From the NCBI GenBank assembly GCA_049889175.1, contig JBMHDW010000011.1, positions 152,335 to 216,334 of the forward strand: a stretch of 64,000 bases of DNA, read 5' to 3'. The notes under the pieces are model-generated. The model was not told the DNA's origin and searched no databases. It worked only from the letters and a program-made list of their open reading frames with translations. Of this stretch, positions 8,957 through 17,727 are shown one piece after another (position 1 is the first letter of the stretch; the number at the start of each line of letters is the position of its first letter). The position numbers were made by a program, and so were the translations under genes. The DNA is from JBMHDW01 sp049889175. GTDB lineage: Bacteria > Pseudomonadota > Gammaproteobacteria > Comchoanobacterales > Comchoanobacteraceae.

Positions 8957-9376
8957 CAATTATTTTTTCAGTTTGTATCTGAAAACCTTATTTGGTTTTT
9001 AGGTTTGGGTGTGGTTTCATATTTGTTGTCGCAAGACAATCAAAGTAGAAATGCACGTTTTGCTATCGATGCAAAAGAATTTGCATTGAAAATACAACAA
9101 GGTTTTACTGTTTATGATATTAGAGCTGCAAGTGTATTTGAGCAGTCGCACATTGAAGGGGCGAAACATATAACACTCGCAAAAGTTCAGGAAAAAATTA
9201 TGCGAGCTGCTGAGAAAAAGAAAACCTTGAAGATGTTAATAGTATCTGAAACTGGTAATGAATTGAATGAATTGTTTAAAAAACCTGAAATGTTAAACAC
9301 AGGCGCTTTCATACTTAGTGGTGGCTTCAAGTCATGGTTAGATGAGGGCTTCTTAATTCAGGAGGCTACTTCATGA
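8954..9376 (+). CDS. yibN: Membrane-anchored rhodanese-like protein YibN
   Basis: One TM anchor (about 10-27) followed by a rhodanese-fold domain with DIRAASVFEQSHIEGAKHI and a terminal GGFKSWLDEGF. The catalytic-loop Cys is absent (VSETGNEL), as in E. coli YibN (DGSGMQ), so it is probably not a sulfurtransferase. Start TTG 8954 gives an N-terminus (MQLFFQFVSEN) that aligns with E. coli MQEIMQFVGRH. yibN-grxC-secB is the enterobacterial gene order; grxC begins in an ATGA overlap with the yibN stop. Molecular role not established. Confidence 0.85.
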   Translation: MQLFFQFVSENLIWFLGLGVVSYLLSQDNQSRNARFAIDAKEFALKIQQGFTVYDIRAASVFEQSHIEGAKHITLAKVQEKIMRAAEKKKTLKMLIVSETGNELNELFKKPEMLNTGAFILSGGFKSWLDEGFLIQEATS

Positions 9377-9663
9377 GTCGGGTGATAATGTATACGAAAA
9401 ATTATTGCCCCTATTGTGTTCGGGCTAAAAATTATCTTAACGCTATAGGTGTACAAGATATTGAAGAAATTAATATTGAACAGGCTTCTCAGTCAGATCT
9501 GCGTGCGGAGATGATTGAGAGAACTGGACAAAGAACTGTGCCTCAAATTTTCATCAATGATCAACATGTTGGTGGTTGTGATGACTTAATGGCACTGGGT
9601 CAACCTAGGGTAGAGCAGTTGCTCAATTCATGTAATCTAAAAACAGGAGATAAAGATGAATGA
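9373..9663 (+). CDS. grxC: Glutaredoxin 3
   Basis: Dithiol glutaredoxin using glutathione to reduce disulfides. The active site is CPYC (C12, C15), with the cis-Pro segment RTVPQIFIND and the glutathione-site GGCDDL. 96 aa, slightly longer than E. coli GrxC. ATG 9373 follows GGAGG by seven bases and overlaps the yibN TGA. It overlaps secB by 8 bp, so yibN-grxC-secB form a coupled operon. Confidence 0.95.
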   Translation: MSRVIMYTKNYCPYCVRAKNYLNAIGVQDIEEINIEQASQSDLRAEMIERTGQRTVPQIFINDQHVGGCDDLMALGQPRVEQLLNSCNLKTGDKDE

Positions 9664-10087
9664 AAAAACAAATAAATTTGTGATTGAAAATATTCAAACA
9701 TTGGAGAGTAGCTTTAAGGCAACCAAGACTGTTGCAATGCTCAAAGAAAAATGGGAGCCCAATGCTCAGTTTTCTATTGACGTAGCTCATGATTCAGTTG
9801 GTGAAGGGCGTTATCAAGTGCAACTAACTTGTAAGGTTCAAGTCTCCATCAAAGATGAAAAAGTATTTGAGGTTTCAGCAAAGCAAGTTGGCGGTTTTCA
9901 AATTGAAGGTTATGCTGATGAAACATTGGATCAAATACTTGAAAGTTTCTGCCCAAACATACTTTATCCATATGCTAGAAGTGTGATTGCTGAGCATGTT
10001 AACCGTGGTAACTACCCACCTTTACATCTATCCCCAGTTGATTTTGAAAGCAGATATCGACAGATGAAAGAAAAGAAAGACAATTAA
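9656..10087 (+). CDS. secB: Protein-export chaperone SecB
   Basis: Tetrameric cytosolic chaperone that holds preproteins unfolded and delivers them to SecA. 143 aa (E. coli 155). SecB marks are VQLTCKVQVSIKDEKVFEV in the beta core and the conserved FCPNILYPYAR segment followed by RGNYPPLHLSPVDF. Preceded by AGGAGA. The downstream gene is msbA, not gpsA as in E. coli. Confidence 0.96.
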   Translation: MNEKTNKFVIENIQTLESSFKATKTVAMLKEKWEPNAQFSIDVAHDSVGEGRYQVQLTCKVQVSIKDEKVFEVSAKQVGGFQIEGYADETLDQILESFCPNILYPYARSVIAEHVNRGNYPPLHLSPVDFESRYRQMKEKKDN

Positions 10088-10092
10088 TATTA

Positions 10093-11859
10093 ATGATTAA
10101 GCTCTATCAAAAGTTTGCGAGTTTCTTAGGACAAAAGCCATCTCCTCATGTGATATGGCTTTTATCATATTTTAAAGGTTCTAAAAAGTTTTTCTTGAGC
10201 ATAGCTCTCATGGTGCCTTTTATTGGTGCCATTGAAGCTGGTTTTATTTATTTAGTAAAAGATTTATTGCAGTATGGCTTTGGTAATCATCAAGCTCTTA
10301 TGTCTTTCTTAAGATTAGGACTGTTACTTGTTGTCGCTAAATTGTCTTTACAGCTATTGTATTCTAAACTTTTGTTGGAGCGTTCAAGCTCAATCACCGC
10401 GCGATTAAGGCAGGAAGTATTTTCCAAAGTTCTTGCTCTAGAGTATCAAAATTCACAAAGTTACAATAAATCAAGTATTCTTACACAATTATTAACTGGA
10501 TTAAACGACATAGCACATTTTTTATCTCAGTTTCTAATTGAATTGTTAAAAAATGTAGTAGTTATTACAAGTATTATTATGATGATGTGTTATTTAAGCT
10601 TTTCATTAACACTTTCACTCATGATAGTGATGCCTTTTATGTACCTTGTATTTAAAATGTCTAAGAAAAAGGTTGCATCTTATCAGACTGATTTACTATC
10701 GCTTAGTGGCGGTGTTCAAAGCCAATTACTTGAGGTGTTTAACGCCAATGACGTGATAAACGGATATTCCGCAGGTAAGACTTTTAATGATACATTTAAC
10801 AATGTCAATACGTCTTTAAAAAAGAAAACGATAAAACTGAATTTTATGGGATCATTATCAAAGAATATAACTGAGTTCTTGTTTTCTATGCCATTGTTTA
10901 TTATTATTTTTATGATTTCATTTGGGCATTATGAAATAACTTTACCGGTATTCACAGCGGTCCTCGCAGGCGCACAAAGGTTAAGAGCTCCTATGTCATC
11001 ATTTAGTAGTATGCAAATTCAAATAAATAAGGCTTTGATTGGAGCCAAATTATTACATCAATTTATGCAGCATAAAGAAGTCCATTATGGTCATCATATA
11101 CATCAACCCTTTAAAAATCTATCTATCAATTATTTGAGTTTCTCTTATGATAAAAAGCTAGTTCCTGCTTGCACAATAAAGTCACTATCTATCAAAGCTC
11201 AAGAGCGTATAATGGTACTTGGTTCGTCTGGTTCCGGAAAATCAACATTTTTAAAATTGTTATCAGGATTGTATCAAAAGGCTTCAGGAGATTGTATTTA
11301 CTTGAATCAATACCCCATCGTTGAGTATACCCAATTAGCAAAAACAAAGCTTTTAGGTTATGCCTCTCAAAATCACATAATATTTAAGATGAGTCTTATT
11401 GATAATATCACACTTGGAAGTGCTTTTGACGAGCGCCGATTTGCTGAAGTCTGCCATTTGGCATGTATTAATGACTTTATAGAAAGCTTACCTCATAAAG
11501 GTGAGACATTATTGGGTACTGGTGCTACTGAATTATCAGGTGGGCAGCAGCAAAGGGTTATGCTGGCAAGACTACTGTATGCCAATACTGATATCTTATT
11601 ATGTGATGAGATTACATCGGCACTTGACGTGCATACTGAGCAGCGTGTAATGAATGGGTTACTTAAATTGAGTGATAAGACGATAATATTCGTGACACAT
11701 AAATTAAGTCTTGTTGAACATTTTGATCGTATTATTTTATTTTCAGAAGGAAAGATTGTTGCTGATGGATCTCATGATGACTTGTTGATGCATAATGCTT
11801 CTTATCAACAATTTTATATTCAGTACAGAGATGAAGAAAGTCATGTTGTCGCTCATTAA
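10093..11859 (+). CDS. msbA: Lipid A export ABC transporter MsbA
   Basis: Homodimeric ABC exporter flipping core-lipid A across the inner membrane. An N-terminal TM domain (about 1-320) is fused to an ATPase domain: Walker A GSSGSGKST (about residue 375), signature LSGGQQQRVMLAR (about 480), Walker B ILLCDEITSALD, and the switch His in VTHK. 588 aa (E. coli 582). Starting 5 bp after secB and overlapping lpxK, it has the classic msbA-lpxK pairing, which separates it from other fused exporters. Confidence 0.9.
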   Translation: MIKLYQKFASFLGQKPSPHVIWLLSYFKGSKKFFLSIALMVPFIGAIEAGFIYLVKDLLQYGFGNHQALMSFLRLGLLLVVAKLSLQLLYSKLLLERSSSITARLRQEVFSKVLALEYQNSQSYNKSSILTQLLTGLNDIAHFLSQFLIELLKNVVVITSIIMMMCYLSFSLTLSLMIVMPFMYLVFKMSKKKVASYQTDLLSLSGGVQSQLLEVFNANDVINGYSAGKTFNDTFNNVNTSLKKKTIKLNFMGSLSKNITEFLFSMPLFIIIFMISFGHYEITLPVFTAVLAGAQRLRAPMSSFSSMQIQINKALIGAKLLHQFMQHKEVHYGHHIHQPFKNLSINYLSFSYDKKLVPACTIKSLSIKAQERIMVLGSSGSGKSTFLKLLSGLYQKASGDCIYLNQYPIVEYTQLAKTKLLGYASQNHIIFKMSLIDNITLGSAFDERRFAEVCHLACINDFIESLPHKGETLLGTGATELSGGQQQRVMLARLLYANTDILLCDEITSALDVHTEQRVMNGLLKLSDKTIIFVTHKLSLVEHFDRIILFSEGKIVADGSHDDLLMHNASYQQFYIQYRDEESHVVAH

Positions 11860-12826
11860 ACATGTTTTTGAAAAGGCAATCATATATCAATGGTACTCTC
11901 GTCTTACATGGCTAAGGGTTATGATGCCATTGACATGGCTCTATACTTTTGTGATCAAAAAACGCTTGGGTCAGCAGACTGCTGGTGGTTATGGTGTTCC
12001 AGTTTGGACAATTGGTAATATTACTGTTGGCGGAAATGGTAAATCGCCGATGGTAGCTTGGCTTATCAAGCTAATGCGAGATAGAGGAATACAGCATGCA
12101 GTGATGATGCGTGGTTATGGTGGGACCTCTAAGAAAGTTCATAGGGTCACTGCAAGTGACTCAGCTCTCATTGTCGGTGATGAGGCTTGGGATTTATTTT
12201 GTCAATATCCTGATATCCACCTGATTGTTTCAAAAGATCGCAAAGCTGCTATGGATTATTTTGAAGAACATGGTCAGCATTTAAGCGTAATTATATCTGA
12301 TGATGGCTTACAAAACATTGCTATTCCAAATGATATTGTTTGGGTATGCGTTGATCAAGAAAAGGGCTTAGGTAACGGCTATTGTTTGCCTGTTGGCCCA
12401 ATGAGGCAGCCAAAAGAAGCATTGCCTGATCACGCAAAAGTGATTTATAAATATGGTCCTGACGATGGGTATAGCTTTAGTCTGCAGCCACTCCGCTGCA
12501 GAAGATTGTCAGATGGTTTATGCCAGCCACTAACATACTTTAAAAACCAAACGATTCATGCGCTCGCAGGTATTGCTTTTCCTGATCAATTTTTTAATTT
12601 ACTTAGGAGTCACGGTTTATCGATTGTCTGTTATGGGAAAAGTGATCATGCAGATTTAAGTCAGCAATCATTTGATGAAACATTTCAATGGATGGTTACA
12701 ACAAAAGATGCTGTAAAACTTGGCCATGTTGCCAATCAATCCAATATATGGGTTTTGGAAACTTTGCTGAAGCCAAGTGTTAAGTTGCAACAGCTGGCTG
12801 AGACAACACTTCAAACATTTCTTTAA
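11831..12826 (+). CDS. lpxK: Tetraacyldisaccharide 4'-kinase LpxK
   Basis: Membrane-associated kinase phosphorylating the 4' position of the lipid A disaccharide. The P-loop is NITVGGNGKSP (about residue 66), with MMRGYGG, the VIISDDGLQ segment and GNGYCLPVGPMRQP, all diagnostic. ATG 11831 is the most likely start; 11843 is possible and TTG 11795 unlikely. Overlaps msbA at its start and the convergent E2 gene by 47 bp at its end. About 331 aa, normal. Confidence 0.94.
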   Translation: MKKVMLSLIKHVFEKAIIYQWYSRLTWLRVMMPLTWLYTFVIKKRLGQQTAGGYGVPVWTIGNITVGGNGKSPMVAWLIKLMRDRGIQHAVMMRGYGGTSKKVHRVTASDSALIVGDEAWDLFCQYPDIHLIVSKDRKAAMDYFEEHGQHLSVIISDDGLQNIAIPNDIVWVCVDQEKGLGNGYCLPVGPMRQPKEALPDHAKVIYKYGPDDGYSFSLQPLRCRRLSDGLCQPLTYFKNQTIHALAGIAFPDQFFNLLRSHGLSIVCYGKSDHADLSQQSFDETFQWMVTTKDAVKLGHVANQSNIWVLETLLKPSVKLQQLAETTLQTFL

Positions 12827-13730
12827 TATATTTTAGAAACCTTGCGGCATTGGCTCCGGTCGTTAAATGATGATTAAAAACGAAAGAAAGTGGAATCCCA
12901 TAATGTAATTCTGGCTTTAGGGTGGCTTGATTGGGTAAAAAGCACGTTGATAATTGACCAACTGCAAGCATCATGGTTGAAGGAGGGTAGATGATAGGCG
13001 TGGCATGTTGACCTGTGATCATGCCAATATTGGATACTATAATACTTGTTTTAAGGGTGTTGTTGAGCTGACCACCTTCAGTAAGTGTTTTCTGTGCTGC
13101 TCTAATGCTATCATTAATTAAATTTTGAGACTGTAAAGATGCTTCATCAAGTATGAGAACGACAGTTTTATCATCGTGGTCAATAGCACATCCTACAGTA
13201 TGAGTAACATTGGTTTTAATATGTTTTGAATTACCTATGGCGTTTAGTTCTGGAAATTTTTTTAAGGCGAGCGAGCATGCCGATAAACAATTGGCTGTAA
13301 TATTCTTGGGTTTATATTGAGTATAAATATGATCGAAGATATAGGTATGAGGTATGGTTTGCCAAGATGTATCCAACCAATGCTTCTGGGATTGAGCTAA
13401 GTGTGTTTGATTCATTTCTGGTCTTTGGACAAAAGTCGGCGCTTTGATGGTTGTTTCGCTTAGTGATCCCGCAATTGAATTAGAGGCTTCTTTGGAATCT
13501 TGGTACTCGAAGATGGGTTGGCCAACTTGTATGCATTGCCCTTCTTGCACCAGAATATTACCAATAACTCCTGAGTAAGGTGCGGGTATATCAATGATGG
13601 ATTTATCGGTTTCTACTTCACAGATAATACTATCAGTGGTTACAGAGTCTCCTGATTGTACACAAAGACGAATAATAGTTGCCTCTGCAATACCTTCGCC
13701 AACGTCTGGCAAATAAAAAATGGGTTTCAT
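12780..13730 (-). CDS. 2-oxoacid dehydrogenase E2 (lipoyl acyltransferase), reduced form
   Basis: Core acyltransferase of a pyruvate or branched-chain 2-oxoacid dehydrogenase complex. The lipoyl domain is residues 1-80, with the lipoylated Lys in EVETDKS (K43). The catalytic domain follows (ISNxGM-like IVSNIGMITGQHATPIIYPP). Two oddities: at 316 aa there is no recognisable peripheral subunit-binding domain between the two, and the active-site motif DHRxxDG reads NHHLTTG (286-292), keeping the His but replacing the transition-state Asp by Thr. ATGA overlap with the E1beta stop. Possibly a specialised or weakened enzyme; the gene itself is intact. Confidence 0.85.
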   Translation of the reverse strand: MKPIFYLPDVGEGIAEATIIRLCVQSGDSVTTDSIICEVETDKSIIDIPAPYSGVIGNILVQEGQCIQVGQPIFEYQDSKEASNSIAGSLSETTIKAPTFVQRPEMNQTHLAQSQKHWLDTSWQTIPHTYIFDHIYTQYKPKNITANCLSACSLALKKFPELNAIGNSKHIKTNVTHTVGCAIDHDDKTVVLILDEASLQSQNLINDSIRAAQKTLTEGGQLNNTLKTSIIVSNIGMITGQHATPIIYPPSTMMLAVGQLSTCFLPNQATLKPELHYGIPLSFVFNHHLTTGANAARFLKYIKEMFEVLSQPAVAT

Positions 13731-14698
13731 ACAAAAGCTCCGCTCATCTGGTGTATTTTTTGACTGATGTTTGCAACAGTTGGCATATATTGTGATTCAT
13801 ATTGGTAACTTGGTCGGGGTAAATTTGGTGCTCCAATGCGTTGTACAGGCTGTAATAAACGATGAAAACAATATTCATGAATGCCAGCTGAAAGCTCGGA
13901 AGCAATGGAACATGTTAAATGTCCTTCTTGAACTATAAGTACATTTCCTGTTTTATTTGCACTGTGAACACAAAGATGCCAATCAATGGGGCGTAAATAG
14001 GTTAGGTCTATTATTTCAATGCTTAGCTGGCTTTCTTGGGCGGCAGTCAAACAGTCATAAAGCATTGAACCCCATGAGATTATCGTTAGATCTGATCCTT
14101 CGGTAATCAAGTTAGCTTGGTGGGGGTTGATGTGATATTGGTTGTCTAATGGTGCTTTAACAGATCGATAAATACGTTTAGGCTCTAGAAAGACAGAAGG
14201 TGATTGAGATTGTATAGCGTGGTGCATTAATTGATAGGCTTTATTTGGGCAAGAGGGCACCATTATTTCACAGTTTGGAATGCTGGCTAGTAATGATTCA
14301 GGCGTTTCACAATGGTGCTCAGGGGCTCGAACCCCACCACCAAAGGGTGCTCTAAAAACGATAGGGCAATGAAGTCTGTCTTGTGTGCGCTGAGGCATGC
14401 GACTTGCGTGGTTAATAATGGACTCGATAACGGGGTACATAAATCCAGAAAATTGAAATTCCATTATGGGGATAAGGCCATGTGTTGCCATTCCTACGGG
14501 CATATCTGCCATCAGATTTTCTGCTAAGGGCATATCAATAACCCTTTGGGGGCCAAATGTATTCCATAATCCATCCGTAGCTCTAAAAACACCACCATTC
14601 ATACCTACATCTTGCCCCATGATGATAATATTATCATTCAATGTCATGGCATCGCGAAGTGCTTGATTAATGGCGGAGATAATGGTGTGTTCTGTCAT
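13727..14698 (-). CDS. 2-oxoacid dehydrogenase E1 beta subunit
   Basis: Beta half of the thiamine-diphosphate E1 heterotetramer that decarboxylates a 2-oxoacid. 323 aa. Family marks: AINQALRDAMTLNDNIIIMGQDVG near the start, GVFRATDGL, PLAENLMADMPVGMA, and APFGGGVRAPEHHCETPESL. The C-terminal transketolase domain has IEIIDLTYLRPID and VQEGHLTCSIASEL. Coupled by ATGA overlaps to E1alpha upstream and E2 downstream. The neighbouring leucine dehydrogenase suggests branched-chain oxoacids as substrates; sequence alone does not exclude pyruvate. Confidence 0.9.
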   Translation of the reverse strand: MTEHTIISAINQALRDAMTLNDNIIIMGQDVGMNGGVFRATDGLWNTFGPQRVIDMPLAENLMADMPVGMATHGLIPIMEFQFSGFMYPVIESIINHASRMPQRTQDRLHCPIVFRAPFGGGVRAPEHHCETPESLLASIPNCEIMVPSCPNKAYQLMHHAIQSQSPSVFLEPKRIYRSVKAPLDNQYHINPHQANLITEGSDLTIISWGSMLYDCLTAAQESQLSIEIIDLTYLRPIDWHLCVHSANKTGNVLIVQEGHLTCSIASELSAGIHEYCFHRLLQPVQRIGAPNLPRPSYQYESQYMPTVANISQKIHQMSGAFV

Positions 14699-15588
14699 GA
14701 ATAAGTTGATGTTTGGTATTGTTGTGAGGCGTTAGCAATGGTTTGTTTGGCTAATGTATGGTGTTGCTTAATGGTTTCAGTGCTTAATATGCCCTGACTG
14801 ATGAGCTTTTGTTCAAAAAATGTGAGTGGATCATGATCTATATACGCTAATCTTTCTGATTTAGGTTGGTATCTTTTGGCATCATCTGCAGTTGTATGAT
14901 CACATGTACGATAGGTGGTGGCTTGAATACAATAGGGTAATTCGCGTTCTAAAATGTGTTGTTTAGCATGTTGCACACAATCTTTGACGGCTAAAAGGTC
15001 ATAGCCATCTATATCTTCACCATTTAAGCCTAAACCCTTGGCCTTATCTAATGGGGGGAGTAGGCCTTGTTGTTTTAGAGGGGTTGATATGGCCCATTGG
15101 TTGTTGTTAATGAAAAATAAAATGGGTAATCTATGAGTTATAGCCATATTGATGCCCTCAAAAAACTGACCTTTATTGGTTGCCCCATCCCCCATGGTAA
15201 CAAGAATAATGGCCTTCTTGTTTTGGTGTTTATATGCCATAGCAACGCCAACAGCGTGAGAGATTTGGGTGCTTATTGTAATGCATATAGGGTAATCATT
15301 AGGGTTATTTGGATAGCTCATCCCATTGGAATAACCGCCCCAAAAGCGAAATAGATGATAAAATGATACACCTCGCCAGTATAACGCTGCGGTATCTCGG
15401 TAATATGGTATATAGACATCTTCTGGGGAAATCCCAGCTGCGGCACCTAAAAAAACAGCTTCTTGCCCTTGTGTGGATGGGTAGGTGCTGATTAAACCAG
15501 TACGCTGAAGTCTAATAGCCTCACGGTCAAAATGGTGTATGTCACATAATGTTTGATGCAGTGCTAGCAAGTCTTTTTTGTGAAGCAT
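14695..15588 (-). CDS. 2-oxoacid dehydrogenase E1 alpha subunit
   Basis: ThDP-binding subunit of E1. The thiamine motif is complete: GDGATNKG (133-140) to INNNQWAIS (160-168). QGQEAVFLGAA and YIPYYRDTAALYWRG are typical E1alpha segments. At 297 aa it is shorter than most homologues (about 330-400), mainly at the N-terminus. It starts 10 bp after leucine dehydrogenase in the same direction, so transamination-free leucine oxidation and decarboxylation are probably co-expressed. Confidence 0.9.
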   Translation of the reverse strand: MLHKKDLLALHQTLCDIHHFDREAIRLQRTGLISTYPSTQGQEAVFLGAAAGISPEDVYIPYYRDTAALYWRGVSFYHLFRFWGGYSNGMSYPNNPNDYPICITISTQISHAVGVAMAYKHQNKKAIILVTMGDGATNKGQFFEGINMAITHRLPILFFINNNQWAISTPLKQQGLLPPLDKAKGLGLNGEDIDGYDLLAVKDCVQHAKQHILERELPYCIQATTYRTCDHTTADDAKRYQPKSERLAYIDHDPLTFFEQKLISQGILSTETIKQHHTLAKQTIANASQQYQTSTYS

Positions 15589-15598
15589 AATAGTTTAT

Positions 15599-16540
15599 TT
15601 ATTGGCTAATGGCAGAGGTATGATGTGAGATATATGCCTGAACAGCATCTTTAATTCGCTCTAACTGCTGATGATTGAATGGCGTGTTTGGGTGATTAAA
15701 ATAATGGCTTTGTAACATAAGGCCGCCAACATTATTTAATCCTTCAGGGATAAAGAGAATATGCTTTTGTTTCAGAATATCGATGATGGATTCATGTTCA
15801 AGTTGATTGTTAGCACCGCCGCAAATGATGTTGCAGTTGAGCTGTTTGGCATTATTCATATTGATACTATGGGAAAGAGCGCATGGTGCTAATACATCAC
15901 ATGGTGTGCTCAGAATCTTATCTGGTGAAACAATATTAACATGCGACTGCCAATGGGCTAGCCGTTCTGGGTTGGTATCACTGGCAGTAACCTTTGCGCC
16001 AGCATTTAGGCAAAGTTTTGCAAGTGCGCTTCCAACAGCTCCTAGACCCTGTATTGCGATATGGTACTTTTGTAAAGGCTTCTCTAAAGAATCCGCAACA
16101 GCTAAAATACTATAGAAGACGCCCATAGCGGTTACATTGCCACATTCTATGGTATCGCCATACGCAGCGGTGTAAGGTGAGTGCTGACCAATGATGTTAA
16201 GGTCATCTTTAGTAATGCCGCTATCAAAACTACCGATATATTGGCCATGCAGTTCGTTAAGCATTTTGGCAAAAGCGATCATACAATCTTTCCTCGTTGC
16301 GGTGGGAGGTTGTATGATGAAGCTTTTGCCGCCAAAATGTGGGAGATGAAAATTTTTAGCTTTATGATACATACTAATGCTGAGTCTTTGTGCATCAGCT
16401 AGAGCATCGTCAAATGAGACGGGTAAACACCGAATGCCACCAATGGCACAAGGATGGTTATCCGGGTTCTCTGTTAGAGAAATAATACCCGTAAAACCTA
16501 TCGACGCATTTTTATGTATCAGAACTTTACTAATGTCCAT
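15599..16540 (-). CDS. Leucine dehydrogenase (Glu/Leu/Phe/Val family)
   Basis: NAD-dependent oxidative deamination of leucine, valine or isoleucine to 2-oxoacids. GGIRCLP (34-40) with a long helix, then a substrate Lys (K60) and a Lys in FGGKSFII (K72) match the active-site lysine region. The Rossmann motif is GLGAVGS (165-171), and DVLAPCALSHSIN is typical of leucine dehydrogenases. 313 aa against about 365 in Bacillus enzymes, so slightly reduced. It lies between minE (19 bp) and E1alpha (10 bp), giving one pathway module: amino acid to oxoacid to acyl-CoA. Confidence 0.88.
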   Translation of the reverse strand: MDISKVLIHKNASIGFTGIISLTENPDNHPCAIGGIRCLPVSFDDALADAQRLSISMYHKAKNFHLPHFGGKSFIIQPPTATRKDCMIAFAKMLNELHGQYIGSFDSGITKDDLNIIGQHSPYTAAYGDTIECGNVTAMGVFYSILAVADSLEKPLQKYHIAIQGLGAVGSALAKLCLNAGAKVTASDTNPERLAHWQSHVNIVSPDKILSTPCDVLAPCALSHSINMNNAKQLNCNIICGGANNQLEHESIIDILKQKHILFIPEGLNNVGGLMLQSHYFNHPNTPFNHQQLERIKDAVQAYISHHTSAISQ

Positions 16541-16559
16541 GTGATTCTATTACTTGGTT

Positions 16560-16823
16560 TCAGCTAAGATTCTCAGGTAATACAACATTGAGTTCAAGAA
16601 CTTGATTATCGCCTGTTTGTTCAACATTGACATTAACATCATCAGCAGGGACCTCAATATATTTGTTGATGACTGCAATGATTTCACGTCTAATATGTTT
16701 CATTAGCGGTGTAACATTGATATTTGAACCGCGTTGATGAGCAATAACTATCTGTAATCTATCTTTGGCTGACTGAGCAGATGATGGCTCTTTTTTTCTT
16801 AAAAAATAATCAAATAAACTCAT
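16560..16823 (-). CDS. minE: Cell division topological specificity factor MinE
   Basis: Partner of MinD that drives pole-to-pole oscillation and so places the septum. 87 aa (E. coli 88). An N-terminal membrane-targeting helix (MSLFDYFLR) precedes the anti-MinCD segment AKDRLQIVIAHQR, and the C-terminal specificity domain ends ELNVVLPE. Two bases separate it from minD. Confidence 0.96.
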   Translation of the reverse strand: MSLFDYFLRKKEPSSAQSAKDRLQIVIAHQRGSNINVTPLMKHIRREIIAVINKYIEVPADDVNVNVEQTGDNQVLELNVVLPENLS

Positions 16824-16825
16824 AA

Positions 16826-17659
16826 TTAACCCTCAGTCAATTCAGTTTTTCGGCTGCCAAAAAGTTTCGATAGAAAAGAGCCTTTTTTATGTGACGGGAT
16901 AGTGATGGGAATGTGATGGCCAAGAAGGCGTTTAACGCTTTCATGGTAGGATTTTCCAGCATCACTGCTGTCATCTAGAACAACAGGTGATCCTGTGTTC
17001 GATGCTTTTAACACCGATGAAGATTCTGGAATAATACCCAATAATGGAATTGCTAATATATCCTGAATATCTTTACAGCTAAGCATTTCACCCAGGCGAA
17101 CTCTATCTGGGTTATACCGAGTGATCAGTAAATGTTCAAGTATTGGGCTTTCATTGTTTTCAGCACGAAATGTTTTGCTATGCAGTAAACCCAGAACTCG
17201 ATCAGAGTCTCGAACTGATGATACCTCAGGGTTAGTCACGACAACAGCCTGATCAGCAAAATACATGGCCATGTGAGCGCCTTTTTCAATGCCAGCAGGA
17301 GAGTCACAGATGATGTAATCAAACTCTTTTTTGAGTTCATCGATCACTAATTTGACACCTTCTAGAGTTAAGGCATCTTTATCTCGGGTTTGAGATGCTG
17401 GTAGAATGAATAAATTAGATATGCGTTTATCTTTAATGAGTGCTTGTCTTAGTGTGGCTTCTTTATTAACGACGTTGATAAGGTCATACACTACGCGTCT
17501 TTCACAACCCATAATTAGGTCAAGATTTCTCAATCCAACATCAAAATCAATGACAGCTGTTTTAAAACCTTGTAATGCTAGACTGGCACTGATAGCTGCG
17601 CTTGATGTTGTTTTTCCTACACCACCTTTACCAGATGTAACTACGATAACTTCGGACAC
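16826..17659 (-). CDS. minD: Septum site-determining ATPase MinD
   Basis: Membrane-cycling ATPase that recruits MinC and is displaced by MinE. The deviant Walker A is SGKGGVGKTTSSA; IDFDVGLRNLDLIMGCERRVVYDLINV is essentially the MinD signature. The C-terminal membrane-targeting helix GSFLSKLFGSRK is present. 277 aa. It uses a GTG start at 17659, preceded by AAGGGG. minC lies 68 bp upstream. Confidence 0.97.
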   Translation of the reverse strand: MSEVIVVTSGKGGVGKTTSSAAISASLALQGFKTAVIDFDVGLRNLDLIMGCERRVVYDLINVVNKEATLRQALIKDKRISNLFILPASQTRDKDALTLEGVKLVIDELKKEFDYIICDSPAGIEKGAHMAMYFADQAVVVTNPEVSSVRDSDRVLGLLHSKTFRAENNESPILEHLLITRYNPDRVRLGEMLSCKDIQDILAIPLLGIIPESSSVLKASNTGSPVVLDDSSDAGKSYHESVKRLLGHHIPITIPSHKKGSFLSKLFGSRKTELTEG

Positions 17660-17727
17660 GTGTTCCCCTTATTCTGACTAATATTATATATATACCATAG
17701 TCAACAATCACGTGACAACCATTAACC

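Noticed and set aside
8954..9376. yibN as an active sulfurtransferase
   Set aside because: The catalytic-loop Cys is missing, as in E. coli YibN.
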